Notes under the pieces: model-generated
Seen by the model: the letters and a program-made list of their open reading frames with translations, nothing else
What the model was told of the DNA's origin: nothing
Databases searched by the model: none
Source of the DNA: JAEXOD01 sp963663265
GTDB lineage: Bacteria; Bacteroidota; Ignavibacteria; Ignavibacteriales; Melioribacteraceae
DNA: 64,000 nt
Assembly (NCBI GenBank): GCA_963663265.2
Contig: CAXXXM010000002.1
Location: forward strand, 2,294,001-2,358,000
Reading direction: 5' to 3'
Program-made: the position numbers and the translations under genes
In this document: piece after piece, positions 17,606 through 26,609 of the stretch
Position numbering within the stretch: position 1 is the stretch's first letter
Layout: every line of letters begins with the position of its first letter

Positions 17606-18305
17606 TCTTACTGATGTAAATTTTGCAATAGGCGAAGAAATTTTAATAGATAAGCATAAGGGACTAACGTCTTTTAGTGCAGCCCATAGAGTAAGAGGAG
17701 CAGTAAAAGTAAAAAAAGTTGGACATGCAGGAACGTTAGACCCAGAGGCGACCGGTTTACTTATTATTTGTACCGGTAAAAAGACTAAAGAGATTTACAA
17801 GTTTCAAGATTTAGATAAAACATATACAGGTATAATAAAGCTTGGTTATACAACAAAAAGTTTTGATGCCGAAACCGAAATTGAATTTCAGGATGATTGT
17901 TCATCAATAACGCTTGAAATGATTGAAGAAGCTCGAAAAAGTTTTTTTGGCAATTTAACACAGCTTCCTCCTATGTACTCCGCAATTAAGCATAACGGAA
18001 AGGCTTTGTATAAATATGCTCGAAAAGGTGTAGAAGTTGAAAGAAAGCCAAGAGAAATATTTATATCAAAATTTGAAATTTCTAAAATCGATCTACCTTA
18101 CATCCATTTTGAAATTACATGCTCTAAAGGTACTTATATAAGAGTTATAGCAAGTGATTTTGGGGATAAATTAGGATGTGGTGGATACTTGTATGAATTG
18201 AGAAGAACCAAAATTGGTGATTTTTCTGTTGATGATGCTTTAACAGTATTGGAATTTCAAGATCTAATAAAAAGAAACTCAAGTTCTTTGAATAGCGATA
18301 ATTGA
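17577..18305 (+). CDS. truB: tRNA pseudouridine(55) synthase TruB
   Basis: TruB isomerises U55 in the T-loop of elongator tRNAs. The 242-residue protein has the catalytic motif GHAGTLDPEATGLL with nucleophile D55, the following KKTKEIYKFQDLDKTY and the RGTYIRVIA-like motif (here SKGTYIRVIASDFG). The start at 17577 lies within rbfA; an alternative ATG at 17583 would remove two residues. It lacks the longer C-terminal PUA extension of the E. coli enzyme, as is common in this group. Confidence 0.95.
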   Translation: MKMITNKLNNLTDVNFAIGEEILIDKHKGLTSFSAAHRVRGAVKVKKVGHAGTLDPEATGLLIICTGKKTKEIYKFQDLDKTYTGIIKLGYTTKSFDAETEIEFQDDCSSITLEMIEEARKSFFGNLTQLPPMYSAIKHNGKALYKYARKGVEVERKPREIFISKFEISKIDLPYIHFEITCSKGTYIRVIASDFGDKLGCGGYLYELRRTKIGDFSVDDALTVLEFQDLIKRNSSSLNSDN

Positions 18306-18307
18306 TT

Positions 18308-19240
18308 ATGAATGTTTATAATGATATTGACAAATTGAATTTTTCGGCTGGTAGTGTTACAACTGTTGGAACATTTGATGGTTTGCATGCTGGACATTTG
18401 CAATTGATTAATGAAATGATTTTACAATCAAAGGAATTAGGACTACCTAACATTCTTGTTACGTTTTATCCACATCCACGGGATGTTGTATCAAGTGATA
18501 ATAAGGTAAAAGTTCTATCAACACTTGAAGAAAAGTTGATTATTTTAGAATCTTTAGGGGTTGATAATGTTTTTGTTATAAACTTTACAAAAGAATTTTC
18601 GCAGATACCATATGAAGTTTTTTTGGAAGAATATATAATAAAAAAATTAAATGTAAAAGCCTTAATAATTGGTCATGATCATCGATTTGGGAAAAACAGG
18701 GAAGGCGATGCGGCAAAATTGCAAGAATATGCAACGAAGAATTATTTTAAGATAATTTCTGTATCATCGCAATCTGTTGAAGAACAAGTAGTAAGTAGTA
18801 CTAAAATAAGACATTGCTTGTTAAATTGTGATATAGAATTAGCAAATAAATATTTGCAGAAAAGGTATTATATTGCAGGGATAGTTGTTAAGGGTTCGCA
18901 GAGAGGAAGATTGTTAGGATTTCCTACTGCAAACATAATGCCGGCAGATGAAAAGTTACTGCCAAAAACAGGAGTTTATGCTGTTTCATGTAAAATAGAA
19001 GATAAAGTTTATTTTGGGATGATGAATATTGGTAATCGCCCAACATTTGATTTATTGATAGAGCCGGTAATTGAAATAAATCTTTTCAATTTTAATGCAG
19101 ATATATATGATAAATTTGCATGGGTTGAAATATATAAATTTATAAGAGAAGAGAAAAAATTTAATTCAAAAGAAGAATTAATTCAAAAACTGAACTCTGA
19201 TAAAGAAGAAATAGAAAAGTATTTAAGTTTAAATAATTAA
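18308..19240 (+). CDS. ribF: Bifunctional riboflavin kinase/FAD synthetase
   Basis: RibF phosphorylates riboflavin to FMN and adenylylates FMN to FAD. The N-terminal nucleotidyltransferase domain has TVGTFDGLHAGHLQL (HxGH-type site) and IGHDHRFGKNREG. The C-terminal kinase domain has GSQRGRLLGFPTANI and TGVYAVSC. I choose the ATG at 18308, two bases after the truB stop; an in-frame TTG at 18302 would add two residues. The product is 310 residues, the usual size. Confidence 0.94.
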   Translation: MNVYNDIDKLNFSAGSVTTVGTFDGLHAGHLQLINEMILQSKELGLPNILVTFYPHPRDVVSSDNKVKVLSTLEEKLIILESLGVDNVFVINFTKEFSQIPYEVFLEEYIIKKLNVKALIIGHDHRFGKNREGDAAKLQEYATKNYFKIISVSSQSVEEQVVSSTKIRHCLLNCDIELANKYLQKRYYIAGIVVKGSQRGRLLGFPTANIMPADEKLLPKTGVYAVSCKIEDKVYFGMMNIGNRPTFDLLIEPVIEINLFNFNADIYDKFAWVEIYKFIREEKKFNSKEELIQKLNSDKEEIEKYLSLNN

Positions 19241-19294
19241 TTAATTGGTTCTGGTGAAAACTGGAGCTTAATCGAAAACGATAGGAGTAATATC

Positions 19295-19564
19295 ATGTCT
19301 ATTACAAAAGAAGTGAAAGCAGAATTAGTTGCTAAATTTGGTAAAAACGCTAAAGACAGCGGTACCACTGAAGTGCAGATTGCAATTATTACAAAAAGAA
19401 TTAATGAATTAACAGAACACTTTGCTTTACACAAAAAAGACCACTCATCACGTAGAGGTTTATTGATGTTAGTAGGAAAAAGAAGAAGACTGTTAGATTA
19501 TTTAATCGCAAAAGATATTGAACGATATAGAACAATAATTAAAGAATTGAATATTAGAAAGTAA
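19295..19564 (+). CDS. rpsO: 30S ribosomal protein S15
   Basis: An 89-residue uS15 protein, a primary binder of the 16S central domain. It has the invariant pattern GTTEVQIAIITKRINELTEH and DHSSRRGLLMLVGKRRRLLDYL. The start is preceded by AGGAG. It sits directly upstream of pnp, as in many bacteria, where the pair is co-transcribed. Confidence 0.97.
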   Translation: MSITKEVKAELVAKFGKNAKDSGTTEVQIAIITKRINELTEHFALHKKDHSSRRGLLMLVGKRRRLLDYLIAKDIERYRTIIKELNIRK

Positions 19565-19577
19565 GAGGAAACAATTA

Positions 19578-21752
19578 ATGGTATATACAAAAGAAGTTGA
19601 AATAGGCGGAAAAAGACTGTCAATAGAGACAGGGAAATTAGCAAAACAAGCTAATGGCTCTGTAATGGTACGCTACGGAGATACTATGGTTTTAGTAGCG
19701 GCTGTGGCAGCTTCTGAACCGATGGAAAATGTAGACTTTTTTCCTCTTTCAGTAGAATACCGTGAGAAAGCATTTGCAGCCGGAAAAATTCCGGGCGGAT
19801 TTTTAAAAAGAGAAGGGAAACCTTCCGATAAAGAAGTGTTGTCATCAAGATTAATTGATAGACCAATACGACCATTATTCCCGGCAGAATTCAGAAACGA
19901 GACGCAAATAATTGCACTGGTTTATTCGTTTGATGGCGAAAACGATCCTGATGTAGTTGCAGCCATTGGTGCTTCAGCTGCCTTAGCAGTTTCTGATATC
20001 CCTTTCCTTGAACCAATAGGAGAAGTAAGGGTAGGTAGAATTGATGGTAAATTTATTGTTAATCCAACTTTTGAACAAGTTGAAAAAAGTGATTTAGAGC
20101 TTGTTATTGCCGGAACAGCAACATCAATTATGATGGTTGAAGGTGAATCAAAAGAAATTGGCGAAACAGATGTTTTAGAAGCTTTGAAATTTGCTCATGA
20201 GGAAATCAAAAAAATTGTTGCTCTTCAAATAGAATTACAACAATTATGCGGTAAGCCAAAAATGGAAGTTAAACCAGCAGTTATTGATGAAAATTTATTA
20301 GCCGATGTAAATGCTTTGGCTTATGATAAGTTTACAAAAATAGTTTCAACTGTTTTAGCTAAAGAAGAACGAAGTGATAAAAATAAAGAATTAACCGAAG
20401 AAGTATGTGCAGCACTTGCTGAAAAGTACCCTGAACAAGAATCAGCTATTAAAACTATTATGCATGATATGGAAAAAGAAATTATGCGTAAAAGAATTCT
20501 TGAAGTAGGTTTACGTTTGGATGGCAGAAATACAACACAAGTAAGACCAATAACAATTGAAACAGGATTGTTACCACGTACACATGGTTCGTCTTTATTT
20601 ACACGTGGTGAAACTCAAAGTTTAACTACATTAACACTTGGTTCAAAAAGTGATGAACAAGTAATTGATGGGCTACAAATTGAGTACAAAAAACGTTTTA
20701 TGTTGCATTATAATTTCCCTCCATTTTCAGTAGGAGAAACAGGAAGATATTCAGGAACAGGAAGACGTGAAGTTGGTCATGGCAACTTAGCCGAAAGATC
20801 ATTAAAATACATTATCCCAAGCGAATCTGTATTCCCATATACAATAAGACTTAATTCAGATATACTTGAATCGAATGGTTCTTCTTCAATGGCAACAGTA
20901 TGTGCCGGTTCATTAGCATTAATGGATGGGGGAGTTCCTGTTCAAACTCCAATTGCCGGTATTGCAATGGGATTAATTAAAGAAGAAGATAAATTTGCAA
21001 TTTTAACCGATATTTTAGGAAACGAAGATCACTTAGGTGATATGGATTTCAAAGTAGCCGGTTCTGCAAATGGAATTACCGGTATTCAGATGGATATTAA
21101 AATACAAGGTATTTCTTTTGAAATTATGGAAAAAGCTTTAGCACAGGCAAAAGATGGTAGAATTCATATTCTTGGAAAAATGAACGAAGCCCTTGCAAAA
21201 TCAAATGCTCAAGTATCTCCTTATGCTCCTTCATTGATTCAATTAAAAATAAGAACCGATAAAATTGGTGCAGTAATTGGACCTGGTGGAAAAGTAATTC
21301 AAGGGATACAAAAAGAATTTGGCGTTGAAATATTTATTGATGATGAAGGTAATGTTCATATTGCAGCACCATCACGCGAAGCAGCAAATAATGCTAAAAA
21401 CTATATTAAACGTTTAACTGCAGAGCCTGAAATTGATGAAGTTTACGAAAATTGTAAAGTAGTAAAAATTACTGATTTTGGTGCTTTTGTTGAAATAATT
21501 CCGGGAACACAAGGTTTGTTGCACATTTCGCAAGTTGATATAAAAAGAGTTGCAAAAGTAACTGATGTTCTTAAAGAAGGTGATTTAATTAGTGTAAAAC
21601 TAATTAAAATTGAGAATGGAAAATTAAGTCTTTCTCGCAAAGCTCTTATGGAAGATGTAAAAGCTAAACAGAAAACTGAAGAAACGACTGAATCTGCTGC
21701 TGAAGTATCAACTGATACCTCTTCTGCTGAGCCAGAAGTTAATAATAATTAA
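19578..21752 (+). CDS. pnp: Polyribonucleotide nucleotidyltransferase (PNPase)
   Basis: PNPase degrades RNA 3' to 5' by phosphorolysis and can synthesise tails. The 724-residue protein has two RNase PH domains (about 5-220 and 310-540; the second with TRGETQSL, GTGRREVGHGNLAERSL and GDMDFKVAGS), an all-helical linker, a KH domain (KIGAVIGPGGKVIQGI, about 557-572) and an S1 domain (about 620-690) ending in an acidic tail. AGAGGAAA precedes the ATG, and the gene closes the operon at a strong hairpin terminator. Confidence 0.97.
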   Translation: MVYTKEVEIGGKRLSIETGKLAKQANGSVMVRYGDTMVLVAAVAASEPMENVDFFPLSVEYREKAFAAGKIPGGFLKREGKPSDKEVLSSRLIDRPIRPLFPAEFRNETQIIALVYSFDGENDPDVVAAIGASAALAVSDIPFLEPIGEVRVGRIDGKFIVNPTFEQVEKSDLELVIAGTATSIMMVEGESKEIGETDVLEALKFAHEEIKKIVALQIELQQLCGKPKMEVKPAVIDENLLADVNALAYDKFTKIVSTVLAKEERSDKNKELTEEVCAALAEKYPEQESAIKTIMHDMEKEIMRKRILEVGLRLDGRNTTQVRPITIETGLLPRTHGSSLFTRGETQSLTTLTLGSKSDEQVIDGLQIEYKKRFMLHYNFPPFSVGETGRYSGTGRREVGHGNLAERSLKYIIPSESVFPYTIRLNSDILESNGSSSMATVCAGSLALMDGGVPVQTPIAGIAMGLIKEEDKFAILTDILGNEDHLGDMDFKVAGSANGITGIQMDIKIQGISFEIMEKALAQAKDGRIHILGKMNEALAKSNAQVSPYAPSLIQLKIRTDKIGAVIGPGGKVIQGIQKEFGVEIFIDDEGNVHIAAPSREAANNAKNYIKRLTAEPEIDEVYENCKVVKITDFGAFVEIIPGTQGLLHISQVDIKRVAKVTDVLKEGDLISVKLIKIENGKLSLSRKALMEDVKAKQKTEETTESAAEVSTDTSSAEPEVNNN

Positions 21753-21760
21753 TTCTAATT

Positions 21761-21796
21761 AACAACAAATGCTGATTTATCAGCATTTGTTGTTTT
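21761..21796 (+). terminator. Intrinsic terminator after pnp
   Basis: A perfect 15-bp stem AACAACAAATGCTGA / TCAGCATTTGTTGTT with loop TTTA, ending in TTTT. It lies eight bases after the pnp stop and marks the end of the rimP-pnp operon. Confidence 0.88.
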
Positions 21797-22030
21797 AAAT
21801 ATATGTTTTGTTCTTTGGAAAGCAGTAACTAATTATTTAAATTAAGTTTGGATTACAAATAACAATTTGTTTTATAATTTATTTTTATAATATTTTTACT
21901 AAAAAAGTAAGTTGTTTTAATTAAAATTTTTATATTATACTTACTATTTTAAACGTAAAAATAAATGCGGCTAAAAGACTAACAAATTTATTGTGGAAGG
22001 AGATTCGGTTAATACAACCGTAATTTAATA

Positions 22031-23092
22031 ATGAGTAAAATAGATGAATTTGGAAAAAAAATAATAATAGCACCGTTGGCAGATGTAAGTGATGCCCCAT
22101 TTAGAAAAATATGTAAACAGCATGGTGCAGATTTAACTTTTACTCAAATGGTGAGTGCAAAAGGAGCAATCTCTAATCAGTTTGACTCACTAAGATATCT
22201 TGTTTTTAGTCGTGATGAAAAACCAATAGGTGTACAAATTTTAGGGAATGATCCCGATGTAATTGATGAATTTATTGGACAAATTAAAGCCTACAAACCT
22301 GACGTGTTTGATCTAAATTGTGGCTGCCCTGCTTCTAAGGTAATTAACCAAAAGCTTGGTGCAAGTTTATTAGATAATCCCGCATTATTTGAAAAAATAA
22401 TTCAAAGAATGGTAAAGCGGGCAGGTGATATACCTGTAAGTGTAAAAATTAGGCTTGGCAAAAATAAAAATAATATAAATGTTATTCAAAATGCAAAGAT
22501 AGCTGAGAATGCCGGAGCATCAGTAATTACGGTACATGGAAGAACCCGTGATGATAGATATGATGTAGAAAGTGATTGGGATTGGATAAAAAAAGTGAAA
22601 GAAACAGTTTCAATTCCGGTTTATGGCAACGGCTCTTTGTTCACTCCTACTGAAATAAAGAGTTTTTTTGATTATACCGGTTGTGATGGTGTAATGCTTG
22701 CACGTGGTGTAATTGGTAACCCTTTCCTAATTTCCAGATACAAAATCCTTGAAAAATATGGAGAAGATCCGGGTATTCCTTCAATTGATGAAGTTTATAA
22801 AGTATTACAAGAACACATCAGTTTAATAAAAAGAGAATACGGTGAAGTACATGCAATTGTAAAAATAAAAAAAACAATTGTATGGTATTTACGATATTAT
22901 CAAGGTATTACTCCCTTATTAAATAAGATATTTTCATTTAATGAAATAGATAAATTAATGGAGTATTTAGAAAGTCATATAAATAATATTAAAAATCAAA
23001 TATATCCTGAAGAAGATTTAGGAATTATAGATAAAAAGTTTAAGGAACGAATTATATTTTGGTTAAACGATGATGTGTTAACCAAAGGTTGA
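22031..23092 (+). CDS. dusB: tRNA dihydrouridine synthase, DusB-like
   Basis: An FMN-dependent enzyme that reduces specific uridines in tRNA to dihydrouridine. The 353-residue protein has the Dus signature APLADVSDAPFRKICKQHGA at its start, and DLNCGCPASKV with catalytic C99 and GASLLDNP. The TIM-barrel motifs TVHGRTRDDRYD, VYGNGSL and GCDGVMLARGVIGNPF follow. The extension after about 310 is helical. A purine-rich GGAAGGAGA at 21994-22002 looks like a ribosome binding site but is too far from this ATG, with a small CGGTT/AACCG hairpin between. Confidence 0.94.
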   Translation: MSKIDEFGKKIIIAPLADVSDAPFRKICKQHGADLTFTQMVSAKGAISNQFDSLRYLVFSRDEKPIGVQILGNDPDVIDEFIGQIKAYKPDVFDLNCGCPASKVINQKLGASLLDNPALFEKIIQRMVKRAGDIPVSVKIRLGKNKNNINVIQNAKIAENAGASVITVHGRTRDDRYDVESDWDWIKKVKETVSIPVYGNGSLFTPTEIKSFFDYTGCDGVMLARGVIGNPFLISRYKILEKYGEDPGIPSIDEVYKVLQEHISLIKREYGEVHAIVKIKKTIVWYLRYYQGITPLLNKIFSFNEIDKLMEYLESHINNIKNQIYPEEDLGIIDKKFKERIIFWLNDDVLTKG

Positions 23093-23114
23093 TTTGTTAA
23101 AATAAGAGAAATTT

Positions 23115-24674
23115 ATGCAGAAACTAATAATGATTAACTCGTCTGCATCTTCAACAAGAGTAGCCATTACCGAAGACGGAAATTTGGTTGATTTTTTTGT
23201 TGATAATGTTGAAAAAGAACGAATGGTAGGAGATATCTACTTAGGCAAAATAGCCCGAGTATTACCAGGAATAAGGGCGGCATTTATTGATATAGGGTTG
23301 AAACATGATGCTTTTTTACATTTTTCTGATATTGGAGAAAGATTAGAATCGCTGCAAGGTATGTTGGATGACGACGATGACGAGGAAGATGAGGATACAC
23401 TAAAAACAGATGTAAAAAAAACTGAACAAAAAGAAGATAAGAGTAAATTATCCTCAAAATTACATAAAGGAGAAGAAATACTTGTTCAGATAATAAAAGA
23501 GCCTGTAAAAGATAAAGGTGTAAGAGTTACATCGGCAATTTCAATTCCGGGTCGATTTTGTGTTTTGTTGCCTTTTGATTATAAAATTGGTATTTCCAAA
23601 AAAATTAGCGATTATAAGGAAAGAAGAAGATTAAAAAAACTTGCACGAAGTATTTTACCTTCTAATTGTGGTTTGATTATTAGAACAGCCGCATTAGAAC
23701 AATCCGAAGAATCGTTAGCGGGCGATTTAAAGTATTTAGTTGATACTTGGCGGGAAATTCAAGAATCTGCAAAAACAGATACGCCACCATCCTTGGTATA
23801 TAAAGATTTGAGTACAACCTCAAGTGTAATACGCGATTTGTTTACGCCGGACATTTCAAAAGTATTAATTGATACAAAAAAACTATTTAGAGAAGTAAGG
23901 GGATATTTGAAATTAGTTCAGCCGGAGCTGATTGATAAAGTTGAATATTATAAAGAAAGTATACCAATATTTGAAGAATATAAAGTTGAAGAGCAAATAA
24001 AGGCATTAATGGGGCGAAAGGTTCCATTACCTTCGGGCGGGCATATAGTTATAGATCATACCGAAGCTATGTTTGTAATTGATGTTAATAGTGGTAGATA
24101 TGCGGCTAAAAAAGAACAAGAATTAAACTCGCTAAAAACAGATTTAGAGGCGGCAAGAGAAATTGTTAGGCAGCTACGATTGCGTGATATAGGTGGTTTA
24201 ATAGTTGTTGATTTTATTGATTTGGAAGACGACAAAAATAGAAAAAAGATTTATGACGAATTAAAAAAAGAGTTTAAAAAAGATAGAGCTAAAGTTGCTT
24301 TACTACCAATGACTGATTTTGGTTTGATGCAAATTACACGTCAAAGAATACGAGAAAATATAATTCAATCCATCAATGAAGAATGCCCGTATTGTTTTGG
24401 AACCGGTTTATTAACAAGGCGTTCACACTTAATACATGAAATTGAAGATTGGGTAAAAAAATATAAATTAAAGTTTTCAAATCATACTTTATTCTTAAGA
24501 GTAAATCCTTCTTTAGCAGATAAATTACAAGAAGGGATAATATCGCCATTGACCAAATTACAATTTAAGTATTTTATACGAATAAACCTAATAGTTGATA
24601 TAAAAGTAAGTGTACAAAAATTTCATTTTTTTGATAAACGTGACGGGAAAGACATTACAGACGAAATTGAATAA
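23115..24674 (+). CDS. rng: Ribonuclease G (Rne/Rng family)
   Basis: A single-strand endoribonuclease for rRNA 5'-end maturation and mRNA decay. The N-terminal S1 domain (about 35-160) is interrupted by a very acidic loop (DDDDEEDEDTLKTD, about 87-100), common in this lineage. The catalytic DNase I-like domain carries the magnesium aspartates in FVIDVNSG and VVDFIDLED, and the zinc-link CPYCFGTG near 425 joins protomers. At 519 residues it is RNase G-sized, without the RNase E C-terminal scaffold. It starts 22 bases after dusB. Confidence 0.95.
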   Translation: MQKLIMINSSASSTRVAITEDGNLVDFFVDNVEKERMVGDIYLGKIARVLPGIRAAFIDIGLKHDAFLHFSDIGERLESLQGMLDDDDDEEDEDTLKTDVKKTEQKEDKSKLSSKLHKGEEILVQIIKEPVKDKGVRVTSAISIPGRFCVLLPFDYKIGISKKISDYKERRRLKKLARSILPSNCGLIIRTAALEQSEESLAGDLKYLVDTWREIQESAKTDTPPSLVYKDLSTTSSVIRDLFTPDISKVLIDTKKLFREVRGYLKLVQPELIDKVEYYKESIPIFEEYKVEEQIKALMGRKVPLPSGGHIVIDHTEAMFVIDVNSGRYAAKKEQELNSLKTDLEAAREIVRQLRLRDIGGLIVVDFIDLEDDKNRKKIYDELKKEFKKDRAKVALLPMTDFGLMQITRQRIRENIIQSINEECPYCFGTGLLTRRSHLIHEIEDWVKKYKLKFSNHTLFLRVNPSLADKLQEGIISPLTKLQFKYFIRINLIVDIKVSVQKFHFFDKRDGKDITDEIE

Positions 24675-24702
24675 TTTTATTTGAGTTTTAAAAGAATAAT
24701 TT

Positions 24703-24725
24703 ACAACTTTAAAGGTTGTTTTTAT
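24703..24725 (+). terminator. Intrinsic terminator after rng
   Basis: ACAACTT-TAA-AGGTTGT hairpin (one T-G pair) followed by TTTTTATT, 28 bases after the rng stop and before gcvT. Confidence 0.65.
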
Positions 24726-24766
24726 TAATATATATAATTTGATTAGAAGAGTGAGTAGGTATTTAT

Positions 24767-25849
24767 ATGGAAAAGACTAAATTTAATGCAATTCACAAAA
24801 AGTACGGGGCAAAACTTGTGGATTTTGCAGGTTTTGAGATGCCGGTTCAATATAATTCAATTATTAATGAGCATAAAGTTGTGAGGAATAAAGTAGGAGT
24901 TTTTGATGTTTCTCACATGGGTGAAATATTTATACGTGGTGAAAAAGCTTTAAACTTTGTTCAACACATAACAATTAACGATGCATCGGTTTTAACAGAT
25001 GGAAGAGTACAATACTCAGCCATGCTTTATCCTGATGGAGGTATAGTTGATGATTTGTTAGTTTATAGAGTAAGCCAAACGGAGTTTTTGCTTGTAGTAA
25101 ATGCATCCAATAAAGACAAAGACTATAATTGGATGGTTGAAAACAATACTTTTGGAGTAGAAATTGATGACCAAAGCAGTTTATACTCGTTATTAGCAGT
25201 GCAAGGTCCTTATTCAAAAAAGACTATTTCAAAAATATGCGATAGAACAATAGATTTAGAGTATTATCACTTTTTCTTTGCAAAAATAGCCGGTTATGAT
25301 ATGATAGTTTCCAGAACCGGATATACTGGAGAATTAGGGTATGAATTATATTTTAAAGGTGATGAAAAGATTGCAGAGGAAGTATGGAATGCAGTATTTG
25401 AGGCAGGTGCGGAATTTGGAATTGAACCTGTTGGTTTAGGAGCAAGAGACTCATTACGGTTAGAAATGGGTTTTTGTTTGTATGGCAACGACATTGATAA
25501 TACAACTAATCCAATTGAAGCCGGTTTGGGTTGGATTACTAAACTTAAAAAAGAAGAATTTATTGGGTTAGATGCTCTAAAACAAGTGAAAGCTGAAGGA
25601 TTAAAACGTCGTTTAGTAGCATTGGTATCAAGCGAAAAAGTATTTCCACGCCATAATTACGACCTTTCAGTTGAAGGAGTAAAAGTTGGTTATGTTACAA
25701 GTGGTACTGTAAGCCCAATATTGGAAAAAGCCATTGCAATGGGATATGTTGATATAGAACATGCAGTAGAAGGAAATACCATTAATTTTTTGATTAGAGG
25801 TAAAGAAACTCCTGCTAAAATTGTTAAATTACCTTTTGTGACAAAATGA
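24767..25849 (+). CDS. gcvT: Glycine cleavage system T protein (aminomethyltransferase)
   Basis: GcvT transfers the methylene group from aminomethyl-H-protein to tetrahydrofolate and releases ammonia. The 360-residue protein is canonical: DFAGFEMPVQYNSI near the start, VFDVSHMGEI, RTGYTGELGYELY, and GLGARDSLRLEMGFCLYGND with the conserved Asp. The C-terminal beta-barrel has SGTVSPILEKAIAMGYV. No other gcv gene is in the window. Its stop overlaps the comB start as ATGA, so the two are translated together although they are functionally unrelated. Confidence 0.96.
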   Translation: MEKTKFNAIHKKYGAKLVDFAGFEMPVQYNSIINEHKVVRNKVGVFDVSHMGEIFIRGEKALNFVQHITINDASVLTDGRVQYSAMLYPDGGIVDDLLVYRVSQTEFLLVVNASNKDKDYNWMVENNTFGVEIDDQSSLYSLLAVQGPYSKKTISKICDRTIDLEYYHFFFAKIAGYDMIVSRTGYTGELGYELYFKGDEKIAEEVWNAVFEAGAEFGIEPVGLGARDSLRLEMGFCLYGNDIDNTTNPIEAGLGWITKLKKEEFIGLDALKQVKAEGLKRRLVALVSSEKVFPRHNYDLSVEGVKVGYVTSGTVSPILEKAIAMGYVDIEHAVEGNTINFLIRGKETPAKIVKLPFVTK

Positions 25850-26604
25850 AAATAAACGTTTTATTTACTCATACCAGTACCGATGAATTATATTTTACAG
25901 GTAAATCTGTAGTTGTTATTGATGTATTACGTGCAACAACAACCATTACAACAGCATTATTAAATGGTGCAAAAGAAGTTATTCCGGTTAATTCCATTGA
26001 ATTTGCTATGAAATTTTCCGGTAGTTCATTTGGCGGACAAACTTTACTTGGTGGTGAACGTCATACAAAAAAAATTGAAGGTTTTAACTTAGGCAATTCA
26101 CCTTCAGAATACACCCAAGAAGCTGTAAATAATAAAGCTATTATTTTATATACAACAAACGGCAGCAAGGCTATTGTTAAAGCAAAATTTGCTGAAAATT
26201 TGGTGTGTGCTTGTTTTAATAATCTTGAAATAGTTGCTAAATACTTAAATGCTGAAGGTAGAAATTTAGAAGTTGTTTGTTCAGGAACAAATGGGTTTTT
26301 CAGTTTAGAAGATTCGGTTTGTGCCGGTATTTTAATTTCTGAGCTTATGAAACTAAATCCTGCAATTGAATTGAACGATAGTGGTGAAGCTGCATTATTG
26401 CTTGCAAAACAACACAATAAAAAAATACTTAAAATGTTGCAGAGTTCAGACCATGGAAAAATTCTTAGCGAAAATGGCTATGATGAAGATTTGAAATATG
26501 CGGCTAAATTAAGTTGTTATAATATTATCCCGGTATTTAATTCGAGTTCGATTAAAGCTTTGCCGGTTTCTGAAATAGAAAAATTATACGAAAAATTAAA
26601 TTAG
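25846..26604 (+). CDS. 2-phosphosulfolactate phosphatase family protein (ComB-like)
   Basis: A 252-residue ComB-fold protein. It has the family core VVIDVLRATTTITTALLNGAKEVIPV, GGERHTKKIEGFNLGNSPSEYT, TTNGSKA and CSGTNGFFSLEDSVCAGILI. In methanogens ComB hydrolyses phosphosulfolactate in coenzyme M synthesis. Bacterial homologues are widespread without that pathway, so the actual substrate here is uncertain and I give no symbol. It overlaps gcvT by four bases and ftsK starts five bases on. Confidence 0.9.
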   Translation: MKINVLFTHTSTDELYFTGKSVVVIDVLRATTTITTALLNGAKEVIPVNSIEFAMKFSGSSFGGQTLLGGERHTKKIEGFNLGNSPSEYTQEAVNNKAIILYTTNGSKAIVKAKFAENLVCACFNNLEIVAKYLNAEGRNLEVVCSGTNGFFSLEDSVCAGILISELMKLNPAIELNDSGEAALLLAKQHNKKILKMLQSSDHGKILSENGYDEDLKYAAKLSCYNIIPVFNSSSIKALPVSEIEKLYEKLN

Positions 26605-26609
26605 TTTGA

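Noticed and set aside
24675..24766. Glycine riboswitch upstream of gcvT
   Set aside because: The gap is only 92 bases, is taken up partly by the rng terminator, and shows no conserved glycine aptamer core.
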